Below, piece after piece: positions 1-5,053 of a stretch of 5,053 nt of DNA (position 1 is its first letter; each line of letters starts with the position of its first letter). The stretch comes from PALSA-1196 sp036833805 (GTDB lineage: Bacteria > Pseudomonadota > Gammaproteobacteria > Steroidobacterales > Steroidobacteraceae). The translations under genes and the position numbers were made by a program. A model generated the notes under the pieces. It ran no database searches. It had not been told where the DNA came from and saw nothing but the letters and a program-made list of their open reading frames with translations. Where the stretch lies: contig DAITPA010000090.1 of the NCBI GenBank assembly GCA_036833805.1, forward strand, positions 1-5,053, written 5' to 3'.

Positions 1-12
1 ATGGTCCACAAC
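1..12 (+). other. Probable C-terminal end of a RecA intein (block G, VHN before +1 Ser)
   Basis: Seen: codons 1–4 encode M-V-H-N and codon 5 (13–15) is Ser, starting the conserved RecA run SPETTTGG. Known: inteins end in a hydrophobic stretch followed by His-Asn, and the first C-extein residue must be Ser, Thr or Cys. In E. coli RecA the residues here are VMFG before NPETTTGG, and from memory the M. leprae-type RecA intein sits at this same site (around codon 205). Inference: these 12 bases are the last four codons of an intein whose body lies upstream. Only four residues are visible, so the alternative of a divergent or one-residue-longer L2 loop cannot be excluded. Confidence 0.7.
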
Positions 13-438
13 AGTCCTGAGACGACGACCGGCGGCAAGGCGTTGAAGTTCTATTCGTCGGTGCGCCTGGACATCCGCCGCATCGGCTCACTTAAGAACG
101 GCGAGGAAGTCGTCGGCAACATGACGCGCGTCAAGGTGGTGAAGAACAAGATTGCGCCGCCGTTTCGCGAAGCGGAGTTCGAGATCATGTACGGCGTTGG
201 CATCTCCCGCGAGGGCGAGATCATTGAGCTCGGCAGCTCTCAGGGCATCATCGAGAAGTCCGGCTCCTGGTACAGCTACAAGGGCGAGCGCATTGGCCAG
301 GGCAAGGACAACGTGCGCACTTTCTTGCAGCAGAACAAGGCCATGGCGCGTGAAATCGAGGACCAGATCCGCGTCAAGCTGCTGCCCGTGAAACAGACGC
401 GCCATGGCGAACCGGTGGCGGTGGCGGATAGCGCCTGA
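1..438 (+). CDS. recA: RecA recombinase, C-terminal part (5'-partial; C-extein of a probable intein-split gene)
   Basis: RecA is the ATP-dependent strand-exchange protein and SOS co-protease; it forms filaments on ssDNA in the cytoplasm. Seen: from residue 5 on, the 145 residues match the RecA C-terminal half, with SPETTTGG at the end of loop L2, RVKVVKNK (43–50), then the C-terminal domain with SGSWYSYKGERIGQGKDNVR (87–106). Walker A and B are missing because the gene begins outside the window. The in-frame ATG at position 1 is not a credible native start. Residues 1–4 (MVHN) do not fit L2 (VMFG in E. coli) but fit an intein end (see separate entry). Counting from Ser5 as equivalent to E. 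coli residue 205, the protein would end near residue 345, slightly shorter than E. coli RecA (353 with Met). The KNKIAPPF site used by the M. tuberculosis RecA intein is uninterrupted. The last 13 residues are almost uncharged, unlike the acidic E. coli tail. recX follows after 35 bp. Confidence 0.95.
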   Translation: MVHNSPETTTGGKALKFYSSVRLDIRRIGSLKNGEEVVGNMTRVKVVKNKIAPPFREAEFEIMYGVGISREGEIIELGSSQGIIEKSGSWYSYKGERIGQGKDNVRTFLQQNKAMAREIEDQIRVKLLPVKQTRHGEPVAVADSA

Positions 439-473
439 GAGATAGCCGCTCGGCGGTCCAGGCGCTCTGACGG

Positions 474-968
474 ATGCGCCGCCCGGCCAGAAAGAGGCTC
501 GACGCTCGTAAGGCCGCCGACCCGCGCGCGGTGCGCGAGGCGGCGTTCGCGCAGCTGGCGCGGCGCGATTTTGCAAGCGGCGAGCTTATACGCAAACTCG
601 CCTCGCAAGGCTACGACCCGGCGGTAAGCGCTGCGACGGTTGCCGAGCTCACCTCCGAGCGCTACATCGACGACGCGCGTTTCAGCGAGAACTACGTTGC
701 GTATCATGCCCATCGCGGTGAGGGACCGATACGTATCGAGGCGCGCCTCAAGGCCTGCGGACTGTCTGCCGAGCTCATCGACACAGCTCTTGCTACGGTG
801 GCCGACTGGCGGCTGCGTGCGCAGGCAGTGCGCGTTCGCAAGTTCGGGCTTGAGCCCCCGGAGACTTGGCCCGAAAAAGCCCGCCAAGCGCGCTTTTTGC
901 AGTACCGGGGCTTTTCATCGGATCATATCCGCGCCGCACTCGGCACTGACTTCAATTTGGACGACTGA
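474..968 (+). CDS. recX: RecX, regulatory protein that modulates RecA
   Basis: RecX binds RecA filaments and typically limits their extension and RecA ATPase and coprotease activity. Seen: 164 residues, close to E. coli RecX (166), with a basic N-terminus (MRRPARKR), then tandem three-helix modules. Family-typical stretches are YIDDARFSENYV (64–75), GEGPIRIEARLKACGLS (82–98) and FLQYRGFSSDHIRAAL (141–156). The start is fixed: an in-frame TGA at 468–470 lies one codon upstream, so ATG 474 is the first possible start, and a later GTG at 531 would remove 19 residues. No good Shine-Dalgarno sequence precedes ATG 474, which suggests weak or coupled translation after recA (35-bp gap). It probably shares the recA transcript; no terminator is visible between them. 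alaS begins 3 or 21 bp after the stop, depending on its start. Confidence 0.93.
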   Translation: MRRPARKRLDARKAADPRAVREAAFAQLARRDFASGELIRKLASQGYDPAVSAATVAELTSERYIDDARFSENYVAYHAHRGEGPIRIEARLKACGLSAELIDTALATVADWRLRAQAVRVRKFGLEPPETWPEKARQARFLQYRGFSSDHIRAALGTDFNLDD

Positions 969-989
969 TACTTGAGCACACCGCGATTC

Positions 990-3611
990 ATGAGCGCAGC
1001 GGATGTCCGCCGCGCCTTCCTCGATTATTTCCGCGAGCACGGCCACACCGTCGTGCCCTCGAGCCCGCTCGTGCCGGCCAATGATCCGACGCTGTTGTTC
1101 ACGAACGCCGGCATGGTGCAGTTCAAGGATGTGTTCACGGGCAAGGATAAGCGCGCCTACGTGCGCGCGACCTCGAGCCAGCGCTGCGTACGCGCCGGCG
1201 GCAAGCACAACGATCTTGAAAACGTCGGCTACACCGCCCGCCATCACACGTTCTTCGAGATGCTCGGCAACTTCTCGTTCGGCGACTACTTCAAGCGCGA
1301 CGCGATCAAGTTTGCCTGGGAGTTCGTGACCGGCGCGAAGTGGCTCGGAATCGATCCTGGCCGCCTCATGGTCAGCGTCTATCAAACCGATGATGAGGCG
1401 TTCGAGGTTTGGAACAAGGTGATTGGCGTACCCGCCGAGCGCATCGTTCGCATTGGCGACAACGCCGACGGCGGGTCAGACAACTTCTGGCAAATGGGTG
1501 ATACCGGTCCGTGCGGCCCCTGCACGGAGATTTTCTACGATCACGGCGCCGATGTGCCGGGCGGTCCGCCCGGCTCGGCGAACGCGGAGGGCGATCGCTG
1601 GATCGAGATCTGGAACCTCGTATTCATGCAATTCGAGCGCGGCGCCGACGGCAAGCTCGCGCCGCTGCCAAAACCTTCGGTCGACACCGGCATGGGATTG
1701 GAGCGCACGGCGGCCGTGATGCAAGGCGTGCACTCGAATTACGACATCGACCTATTCAAGAACATCATCAGCGCCGCCGCTGCTCTCGCCGGCACGAGCG
1801 ACTTCGCATCCGGTTCGCTGCGCGTCATCGCCGATCACATCCGCGCCTGCACATTTCTGATTGTTGACGGTGTGTTGCCGGCGAACGAAGGCCGCGGCTA
1901 TGTGCTGCGGCGGATCATCCGCCGCGCCATCCGCCACGGCTACAAGCTCGGCATCGATGCGCCGTTCTTCTACAAGCTCGTGGCAGCGCTGGTGAAGGAA
2001 ATGGGTTCCGCGTATCCCGAGCTCGTGCGCGCACGTGCGCACGCGGAGCGCGTTCTTAAGCAGGAGGAAGAGCGCTTCGCCGAGACGCTCGCAAGCGGCA
2101 TGGCGCTGCTCGATGAGGCGATCGCGAAGCTTCAAGGCAACGTCATCGGCGGTGCAATCGTCTTCAAGCTGTACGACACGTTTGGCTTTCCGGCCGATCT
2201 CACTGCCGACATCGCGCGCGAGCGCGGACTCGCCGTCGATCAGGCGGGTTTTGAATTACTGATGCAAGAGCAGCGTGAGCGCGCGCGCGCCGCGAGCAAG
2301 TTCAGCGTTGAACTCGCCGCCGGCACGAGCGTGAATGAACGTACGCTTTTTCAGGGCTACGAGGGCCTCAATGCCGAAGGACAGGTCGTCGTGATTCTGA
2401 AAGACGGCGCGCCCGTCAAAGCTCTGAAGCCGGGCGAGGTGGGCGAGGTGATTCTCGACCGCACGCCTTTCTATGCCGAGGCCGGTGGCCAGGTTGGGGA
2501 CGCAGGCGAACTCTCAGCAGCAGGCGTGCGCTTTGTGGTCGCGGACACGCAGAAGCGCGGCGTTGCGCATTCGCACCTCGGCAAGTCGCTCGCTGGACGC
2601 ATTGCAATCGGCGACACGCTCACCGCACAGGTAAATGGCGCGCGCCGGCGCGCAACCGCGCTCAATCACACCGCGACCCATCTCTTGCACGCGGCGCTGC
2701 GCGAAGTACTGGGCACTCACGTGCAGCAGAAAGGTTCGCTCGTTGCCCCCGAGCGCCTGCGATTTGATTTTTCGCACTACCAGGCAGTGAAGCCCGAGGA
2801 ACTGCGTGCGATCGAGCGGCGCGTCAACGCCGAGATCCGCCGCAACGTCGCGGCCGAAACCACCGTCATGGACTACGAGGCGGCGGTTGCGGGCGGCGCC
2901 ATGGCGCTGTTTGGCGAAAAATACGACAAAGACGTGCGCGTGCTGCGCATCGGGGAATTCTCTATTGAGCTTTGTGGCGGCACGCACGTTGAGCGCGCCG
3001 GCGACATCGGCTTTTTCAAGATCGTGAGCGAAGGCGGAGTCGCATCCGGCGTGCGGCGCATTGAAGCCCTTACAGGCGAGGCGGCACTCGAGTACGTCGA
3101 ACAGAACGACGAGATTCTGAAAGAAGTTGGCACTCTCGTGCGCGGCTCGCGCGACGACGTGCGTGACAAGGTTCGCGAAGCGCTCGAACGTGTGCGTCAG
3201 ATGGAACGCGAAATCCGCACGCTGAAAGATCGGCTCGCTTCCGGTCCGGGCACCGATCTGGCGTCAGGCGCGGTTGACATCAATGGCGTGAAGGTGGTCG
3301 CGACAAAGGTCGAGGGTGCCGATGCGGCCGCGTTGCGGCATGTCGTCGACCAACTGAAAAGCCAGCTCAAGTCCGCCGTCATTGTGCTCGCAGCGGTTGA
3401 GAATCCGACAAAGGTGCTGCTCGTCGCCGGCGTCACCGCCGATCAAACCGCGCGCATTCCTGCCGGGGAACTCATCGCGACGCTTGCTGCGACGCTCGGA
3501 GGCCGCGGCGGCGGCCGCCCCGATTTTGCGCAGGCCGGGGGAAATAATCCCGCGGCGCTCGATGCGGCGCTCGCGCAAGTGCCCATATTCGTGCGTGCGA
3601 GGCTTGGCTAG
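990..3611 (+). CDS. alaS: Alanyl-tRNA synthetase (AlaRS)
   Basis: AlaRS is a cytoplasmic class II synthetase that charges tRNA-Ala with alanine and hydrolyses mischarged Ser/Gly-tRNA-Ala. Seen, numbered from ATG 990 (873 residues; E. coli 876): N-terminal FTNAGM (37–42), motif 2 region RCVRAGGKHND (65–75), GDTGPCGPCTEI (170–181), motif 3 GMGLER (234–239), the editing-site zinc ligands HTATH (560–564) and CGGTH (662–666), a charged heptad-like linker around 700–750, and the glycine-rich C-Ala signature GGRGGGRPDFAQAGG (837–851). All key motifs are intact. Start choice: a TTG at 972 would add six residues (MSTPRF), but MSAADVRRAFLDYF from ATG 990 aligns with E. coli MSKSTAEIRQAFLDFF, so 990 is preferred. 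Neither start has a strong ribosome-binding site (TTGGA 957–961 before the TTG; TGAG 973–976 before the ATG). The gene follows recX closely and is followed by the csrA leader. Confidence 0.97.
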   Translation: MSAADVRRAFLDYFREHGHTVVPSSPLVPANDPTLLFTNAGMVQFKDVFTGKDKRAYVRATSSQRCVRAGGKHNDLENVGYTARHHTFFEMLGNFSFGDYFKRDAIKFAWEFVTGAKWLGIDPGRLMVSVYQTDDEAFEVWNKVIGVPAERIVRIGDNADGGSDNFWQMGDTGPCGPCTEIFYDHGADVPGGPPGSANAEGDRWIEIWNLVFMQFERGADGKLAPLPKPSVDTGMGLERTAAVMQGVHSNYDIDLFKNIISAAAALAGTSDFASGSLRVIADHIRACTFLIVDGVLPANEGRGYVLRRIIRRAIRHGYKLGIDAPFFYKLVAALVKEMGSAYPELVRARAHAERVLKQEEERFAETLASGMALLDEAIAKLQGNVIGGAIVFKLYDTFGFPADLTADIARERGLAVDQAGFELLMQEQRERARAASKFSVELAAGTSVNERTLFQGYEGLNAEGQVVVILKDGAPVKALKPGEVGEVILDRTPFYAEAGGQVGDAGELSAAGVRFVVADTQKRGVAHSHLGKSLAGRIAIGDTLTAQVNGARRRATALNHTATHLLHAALREVLGTHVQQKGSLVAPERLRFDFSHYQAVKPEELRAIERRVNAEIRRNVAAETTVMDYEAAVAGGAMALFGEKYDKDVRVLRIGEFSIELCGGTHVERAGDIGFFKIVSEGGVASGVRRIEALTGEAALEYVEQNDEILKEVGTLVRGSRDDVRDKVREALERVRQMEREIRTLKDRLASGPGTDLASGAVDINGVKVVATKVEGADAAALRHVVDQLKSQLKSAVIVLAAVENPTKVLLVAGVTADQTARIPAGELIATLAATLGGRGGGRPDFAQAGGNNPAALDAALAQVPIFVRARLG

Positions 3612-3646
3612 CGGCTTCAGATGACTCAGGAAACAATTTCCTGTAA

Positions 3647-3722
3647 CGTTACGTTCTCCCCGGAAGGTTGCGAATCAGGATCGTTCTGATTTGTCTCCAA
3701 GGTGGAATGACATAACGTAACG
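3647..3722. repeat. 9-bp perfect inverted repeat in the csrA leader
   Basis: CGTTACGTT at 3647–3655 is the exact reverse complement of AACGTAACG at 3714–3722, separated by 58 bases that contain the 3671–3693 hairpin. If transcribed, it could form a long-range stem that ends just before the GGATG site at 3724. The left arm overlaps a separate 10-bp palindrome, GTAACGTTAC (3643–3652), so the alternative could be a protein-binding DNA site. No function is established. Confidence 0.45.
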
Positions 3723-3763
3723 AGGATGCTTGCGGCTGATTCAATTCGGCTCGCCGCAAAGGC

Positions 3764-3770
3764 AGGGGGA
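3764..3770 (+). promoter_or_regulatory. csrA ribosome-binding site (AGGGGGA) that decides the start
   Basis: AGGGGGA lies seven bases before ATG 3778, a good Shine-Dalgarno position. It supports 3778 over the upstream in-frame TTG at 3730, and the protein from 3778 begins exactly with the family's conserved MLILTRRVGE. The site contains a GGA, so a CsrA dimer bound here would block ribosome loading (inference). Confidence 0.8.
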
Positions 3771-3777
3771 CAAAAAA

Positions 3778-4002
3778 ATGCTGATTTTGACGAGGCGTGT
3801 CGGGGAAACAGTGATGATCGGTAACGACGTGACCGTTACCGTGCTCGGTGTGAAGGGCAATCAGGTGCGCGTCGGTATTAACGCGCCGAAGACGATTGCC
3901 GTGCACCGCGAGGAAATTTTCGAGCGCATCAAACGCGAGCAGGAGGGCGACGGCGGCAACGACGGCGAATCCGAATCGCCGACCGAATTCGCGGCTATTT
4001 AG
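3778..4002 (+). CDS. csrA: CsrA, carbon storage regulator (RsmA-type RNA-binding protein)
   Basis: CsrA is a small dimeric RNA-binding protein that controls translation and stability of many mRNAs by binding GGA motifs near ribosome-binding sites. Seen: 74 residues beginning MLILTRRVGE, followed by the beta-strand core (VTVTVLGVKGNQVRVGI) and NAPKTIAVHREEIFERI. The residues known to be critical for RNA binding in E. coli, Leu4 and Arg44, are both present. The helix is followed by an acidic, Gly/Ser-rich tail (EGDGGNDGESESPTEF), which makes this protein longer than E. coli CsrA (61); the tail length varies in the family. The start is set by a strong ribosome-binding site and the conserved N-terminus. 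Its place between alaS and tRNA-Ser(GCU) is the same as in E. coli. The structured leader suggests autoregulation. Confidence 0.97.
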   Translation: MLILTRRVGETVMIGNDVTVTVLGVKGNQVRVGINAPKTIAVHREEIFERIKREQEGDGGNDGESESPTEFAAI

Positions 4003-4055
4003 CGTCCGCCCGTCCCCGCAAGAGCTCATACAGTCCGGTCGGGGGCGACGCCGTG

Positions 4056-4075
4056 CGCTGTGCAGCGGTGTTTTT
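4056..4075 (+). terminator. Weak intrinsic terminator candidate after csrA
   Basis: CGCT (4056–4059) and AGCG (4064–4067) can form a 4-bp stem with loop GTGC, followed after GTG by five T residues (4071–4075). A second small hairpin, GTCG/CGAC with loop GGGG (4038–4049), lies just upstream. The position, about 55 bases past the csrA stop, suits a terminator, but the stem is short and the T-run is offset by three bases, so confidence is low. Confidence 0.3.
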
Positions 4076-4142
4076 CCGCCTTACGTTCCGCGAACCTCTT
4101 AAGTATCATGGCTGTCCTGCTCGCCGCCGGCTGGGTCGCGCA

Positions 4143-4151
4143 TGATATAAG
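4143..4151 (+). promoter_or_regulatory. Extended -10 promoter candidate for tRNA-Ser
   Basis: TGATATAAG reads as an extended -10 (TG, one base, then TATAAG, five of six matches to TATAAT). A start about seven bases downstream gives a leader of roughly 25 bases before the mature tRNA at 4183. The GC-rich bases after the -10 (CGCC) resemble the discriminator of stringently controlled stable-RNA promoters. No good -35 is seen at 16–18 bp, which extended -10 promoters can tolerate. Confidence 0.5.
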
Positions 4152-4158
4152 CGCCTGA

Positions 4159-5053
4159 TCAAGCGGCAATTTTCAGTCGAGCGGAGAGATGGCCGAGCGG
4201 TCGAAGGCGCACCCCTGCTAAGGGTGTAAGGGTCAAAAGCCCTTCGAGGGTTCGAATCCCTCTCTCTCCGCCATAGTTTTCTCTTTTATTCTCGCAACTT
4301 AGGTTCGGTCTGGCGTGTCCTATTGCCAGCCTATTGCCAGATTCGGGGGATCGCAGGGGGTCCGTACCCGTTGCCTCAATGATTGATTGACTATGGAGCG
4401 CCAGCTTGGAGTTCCCCTCCATCGCCTGTTTGATTGCTGCGACACCCGCCTCGCCGGCGCCCTCTGTCCAAGCCGCATATGTGTCCAACATCGTTTGCAC
4501 ACTGTGGCCATGCTGCTTTGCCACCCACAGCGGATTCTTCCCGACCATCAAATTCCAGCTCACCGATGAGTGCCGAGCACTGTAAGGCTCGCGATAACGA
4601 CCCTTGAGAGTGATAGCTAGGGTCCGCCGCCACCGTACGTACGGATATTGAAGGTTCCGGATCGGCTCGCCGTTCTCCTTAAAGAAAAGCTCCTCATGTT
4701 TGATCTTGCCCGCCAATTGCAACCGCGCCCTTAAGACGAGGTGACGCTTAAGCACCGCAAGGGCCCGCGGGCAAAGCTCGATAAGTCTGTCTGTACACGT
4801 CTTCGTACGGTCTTTGTCTCTTGACATCACACGGGCTTTGGTAATGTTGACCCTGCCTTGGCCGATGTCGCAGTCAGAGACCAAGAGCGCAATCTGTTCT
4901 GAAGGCCGCAACCCTGTGAAAAACCGAAACTCGTCGTAGTTGCCTTGCGCATCGCCCCAGTCGTTGTGAATCGCCGTAATCAGTAGTTCGGCTTCTTGAA
5001 TAGTAAAGGGGTCGATAAGTGGCCGATCTTTCTTGGTGATACGTAAGCTCTTC
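4159..5053 (-). CDS. Tyrosine-type site-specific recombinase/integrase, C-terminal part (5'-partial, runs off the window)
   Basis: This recombinase likely integrates and excises the element at the adjacent tRNA-Ser gene. Seen: 297 codons are visible, and the frame is open to the window edge, reading …RPLIDPFTIQEAELL…FRFFTGLRPSEQ. Catalytic elements in order: Arg I in TGLRPSE (codon 4906–4908), the beta-hairpin Lys region KDRTKTCTDRLIEL, the second box YSARH (Arg codon 4573–4575, with Tyr in place of the usual His of HxxR), GHS (His codon 4504–4506), and the nucleophile in MLDTYAAW (Tyr codon 4477–4479). The catalytic core is therefore complete and probably active. The arm-binding and core-binding N-terminal domains lie beyond 5053. 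The family usually ends soon after the Tyr helix; here about 105 residues follow, the last part (GGERGIRTLEG…GHLS) being the antisense of the tRNA gene. An 11-bp tandem duplication at 4319–4340 seems to have shifted the frame past a stop at 4286–4288. The TTG at 4909–4911 is internal, not a start. Confidence 0.9.
   Translation of the reverse strand, partial: KSLRITKKDRPLIDPFTIQEAELLITAIHNDWGDAQGNYDEFRFFTGLRPSEQIALLVSDCDIGQGRVNITKARVMSRDKDRTKTCTDRLIELCPRALAVLKRHLVLRARLQLAGKIKHEELFFKENGEPIRNLQYPYVRWRRTLAITLKGRYREPYSARHSSVSWNLMVGKNPLWVAKQHGHSVQTMLDTYAAWTEGAGEAGVAAIKQAMEGNSKLALHSQSIIEATGTDPLRSPESGNRLAIGHARPNLSCENKRENYGGERGIRTLEGLLTLTPLAGVRLRPLGHLSARLKIAA
4183..4273 (+). tRNA. tRNA-Ser (anticodon GCU)
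   Basis: This tRNA reads the serine codons AGC and AGU. Seen: acceptor stem GGAGAGA (4183–4189) pairs perfectly with TCTCTCC (4263–4269). The anticodon stem CACCC/GGGTG (4210–4214, 4222–4226) encloses CTGCTAA, with anticodon GCT at 4217–4219. The long class II variable arm has stem AAGGG/CCCTT (4228–4232, 4240–4244). The T-stem GAGGG/CCCTC (4246–4250, 4258–4262) encloses TTCGAAT. The discriminator is G (4270), as serine identity requires, and CCA is encoded (4271–4273). Its place after csrA matches serV in E. coli. The 3' end appears to be used as an attachment site by the element to the right, whose integrase frame reads antisense through the whole gene. The tRNA structure is intact, as expected if the element restored the 3' end on insertion. 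Confidence 0.97.
4246..4273 (+). other. Putative integration junction (att core) in the tRNA-Ser 3' end
   Basis: Tyrosine recombinases of tRNA-targeted islands usually cross over in the T-arm to 3'-end segment and carry a copy of that segment, so the tRNA stays whole. Here the integrase gene lies directly beyond the tRNA 3' end on the opposite strand, the usual geometry for such islands. The exact core cannot be set because the second copy (the far att site) lies outside the window; the limits given are the T-arm through CCA. Confidence 0.5.
4274..5053. mobile_element. Left end of an integrated genomic island or prophage
   Basis: The sequence after the tRNA gene holds a tyrosine recombinase on the minus strand and has a lower GC content: 30/60 in 4681–4740 against 40/60 in alaS 2821–2880, by hand count. 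Conserved chromosomal synteny stops at the tRNA. The element continues to the right past the window, so its size and cargo are unknown, and phage cannot be told from an island or other integrative element. Confidence 0.7.
4319..4340. repeat. Perfect 11-bp tandem duplication in the integrase tail
   Basis: CCTATTGCCAG occurs twice without a gap (4319–4329 and 4330–4340). It lies in the integrase coding region after the catalytic Tyr. Eleven is not a multiple of three, so gain or loss of one copy changes the reading frame. With one copy the minus-strand frame would read ESGNRTRQTEPKLRE and stop at TAA (4286–4288), 13 bp before the tRNA 3' end. With two copies it runs on through the tRNA to 4159. 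Confidence 0.9.

Larger units (their letters stand above)
3612..3777 (+). promoter_or_regulatory. alaS–csrA intergenic region: structured csrA leader with candidate CsrA-binding GGA sites
   Basis: Seen: 166 non-coding bases with six GGA triplets (first bases 3629, 3662, 3678, 3704, 3724, 3768). The last lies in the csrA ribosome-binding site, and the one at 3724 lies in ACGAGGATG, which matches 8 of 12 positions of the CsrA consensus RUACARGGAUGU. Possible hairpins: 3627–3643 (perfect 7-bp stem, loop CAA), 3671–3693 (10-bp stem with two G·U pairs, loop TCG, a GGA at its apex) and 3730–3736 with 3753–3759 (perfect 7 bp). Known: CsrA binds GGA, preferably in hairpin loops, and represses its own translation in E. 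coli. Inference: this leader is autoregulatory. I found no convincing sigma70 promoter in it, and neither of the first two hairpins is followed by a T-run, so neither is a standard terminator. Confidence 0.5.

Noticed and set aside
1..3. ATG at position 1 as the real recA start
   Set aside because: It would give a RecA with no ATP-binding core; the frame simply begins at the window edge, inside RecA or an intein.
276..887. 203-codon minus-strand frame opposite recA/recX
   Set aside because: It lies wholly opposite two well-recognised genes, has no recognisable domain, and is typical of open antisense frames in GC-rich DNA.
2514..2987. 157-codon minus-strand frame within alaS
   Set aside because: It is antisense to the conserved editing domain of AlaRS and has no family signature.
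3627..3643. Hairpin after alaS as an intrinsic terminator
   Set aside because: The stem is A/T-rich in its inner half and no T-run follows; it is better described as part of the csrA leader.
3691..3719. sigma70-like promoter before csrA (TTGTCT with TAACGT or CATAAC)
   Set aside because: The -10 matches are poor or the spacing is too short.
3730..3777. Upstream TTG start that would extend CsrA by 16 residues
   Set aside because: The added residues have no family counterpart, and a strong ribosome-binding site sits exactly before ATG 3778.
4274..4291. T-rich stretch after the tRNA as a terminator
   Set aside because: There is no separate hairpin before it, and in the minus-strand reading it is integrase coding sequence. 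It may aid tRNA transcript release, but this cannot be supported.
4387..4569. 60-codon plus-strand frame within the integrase region
   Set aside because: It is antisense to the integrase catalytic domain, which has clear motifs; the plus frame has none.

Overview
The window looks like chromosomal DNA from a GC-rich gammaproteobacterium that runs into the edge of an integrated element. The gene order recA–recX–alaS–csrA–tRNA-Ser(GCU), all on the plus strand, matches the conserved order in E. coli and many other Gammaproteobacteria. The protein sequences fit that group, but I cannot name the genus.

Layout. 1–438 is the 3' part of recA; its 5' part lies outside the window. The first four codons read M-V-H-N directly before S-P-E-T-T-T-G-G. 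They do not fit RecA loop L2 but match the C-terminal splicing motif of an intein (…VHN|S), so recA is probably split by an intein whose last residues are at the window edge. 474–968 is recX (RecA modulator). 990–3611 is a complete alaS (alanyl-tRNA synthetase, with aminoacylation, editing and C-Ala domains). 3612–3777 is a non-coding csrA leader with several hairpins and six GGA triplets, a layout that suggests CsrA binds its own mRNA. 3778–4002 is csrA. 4003–4182 holds a weak terminator candidate and an extended -10 promoter for the tRNA gene. 4183–4273 is tRNA-Ser(GCU) with an encoded CCA.

Right of the tRNA the base composition falls (about 50% GC in one hand-counted line, against about 67% in one alaS line). 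The minus strand there carries the C-terminal 297 codons of a tyrosine recombinase that continues past position 5053. This is the usual arrangement of a genomic island or prophage integrated into the 3' end of a tRNA gene. The recombinase frame runs antisense through the whole tRNA gene. A perfect 11-bp tandem duplication (4319–4340) appears to cause this: with one copy, the frame would stop at 4286–4288, just before the tRNA.

Functional picture. recA and recX form the recombination and SOS module. alaS, csrA and the tRNA gene are translation and post-transcriptional control genes. The two mobile-element signatures, the intein tail in RecA and the integrase at tRNA-Ser, lie at opposite ends and are the most interesting parts of the window.
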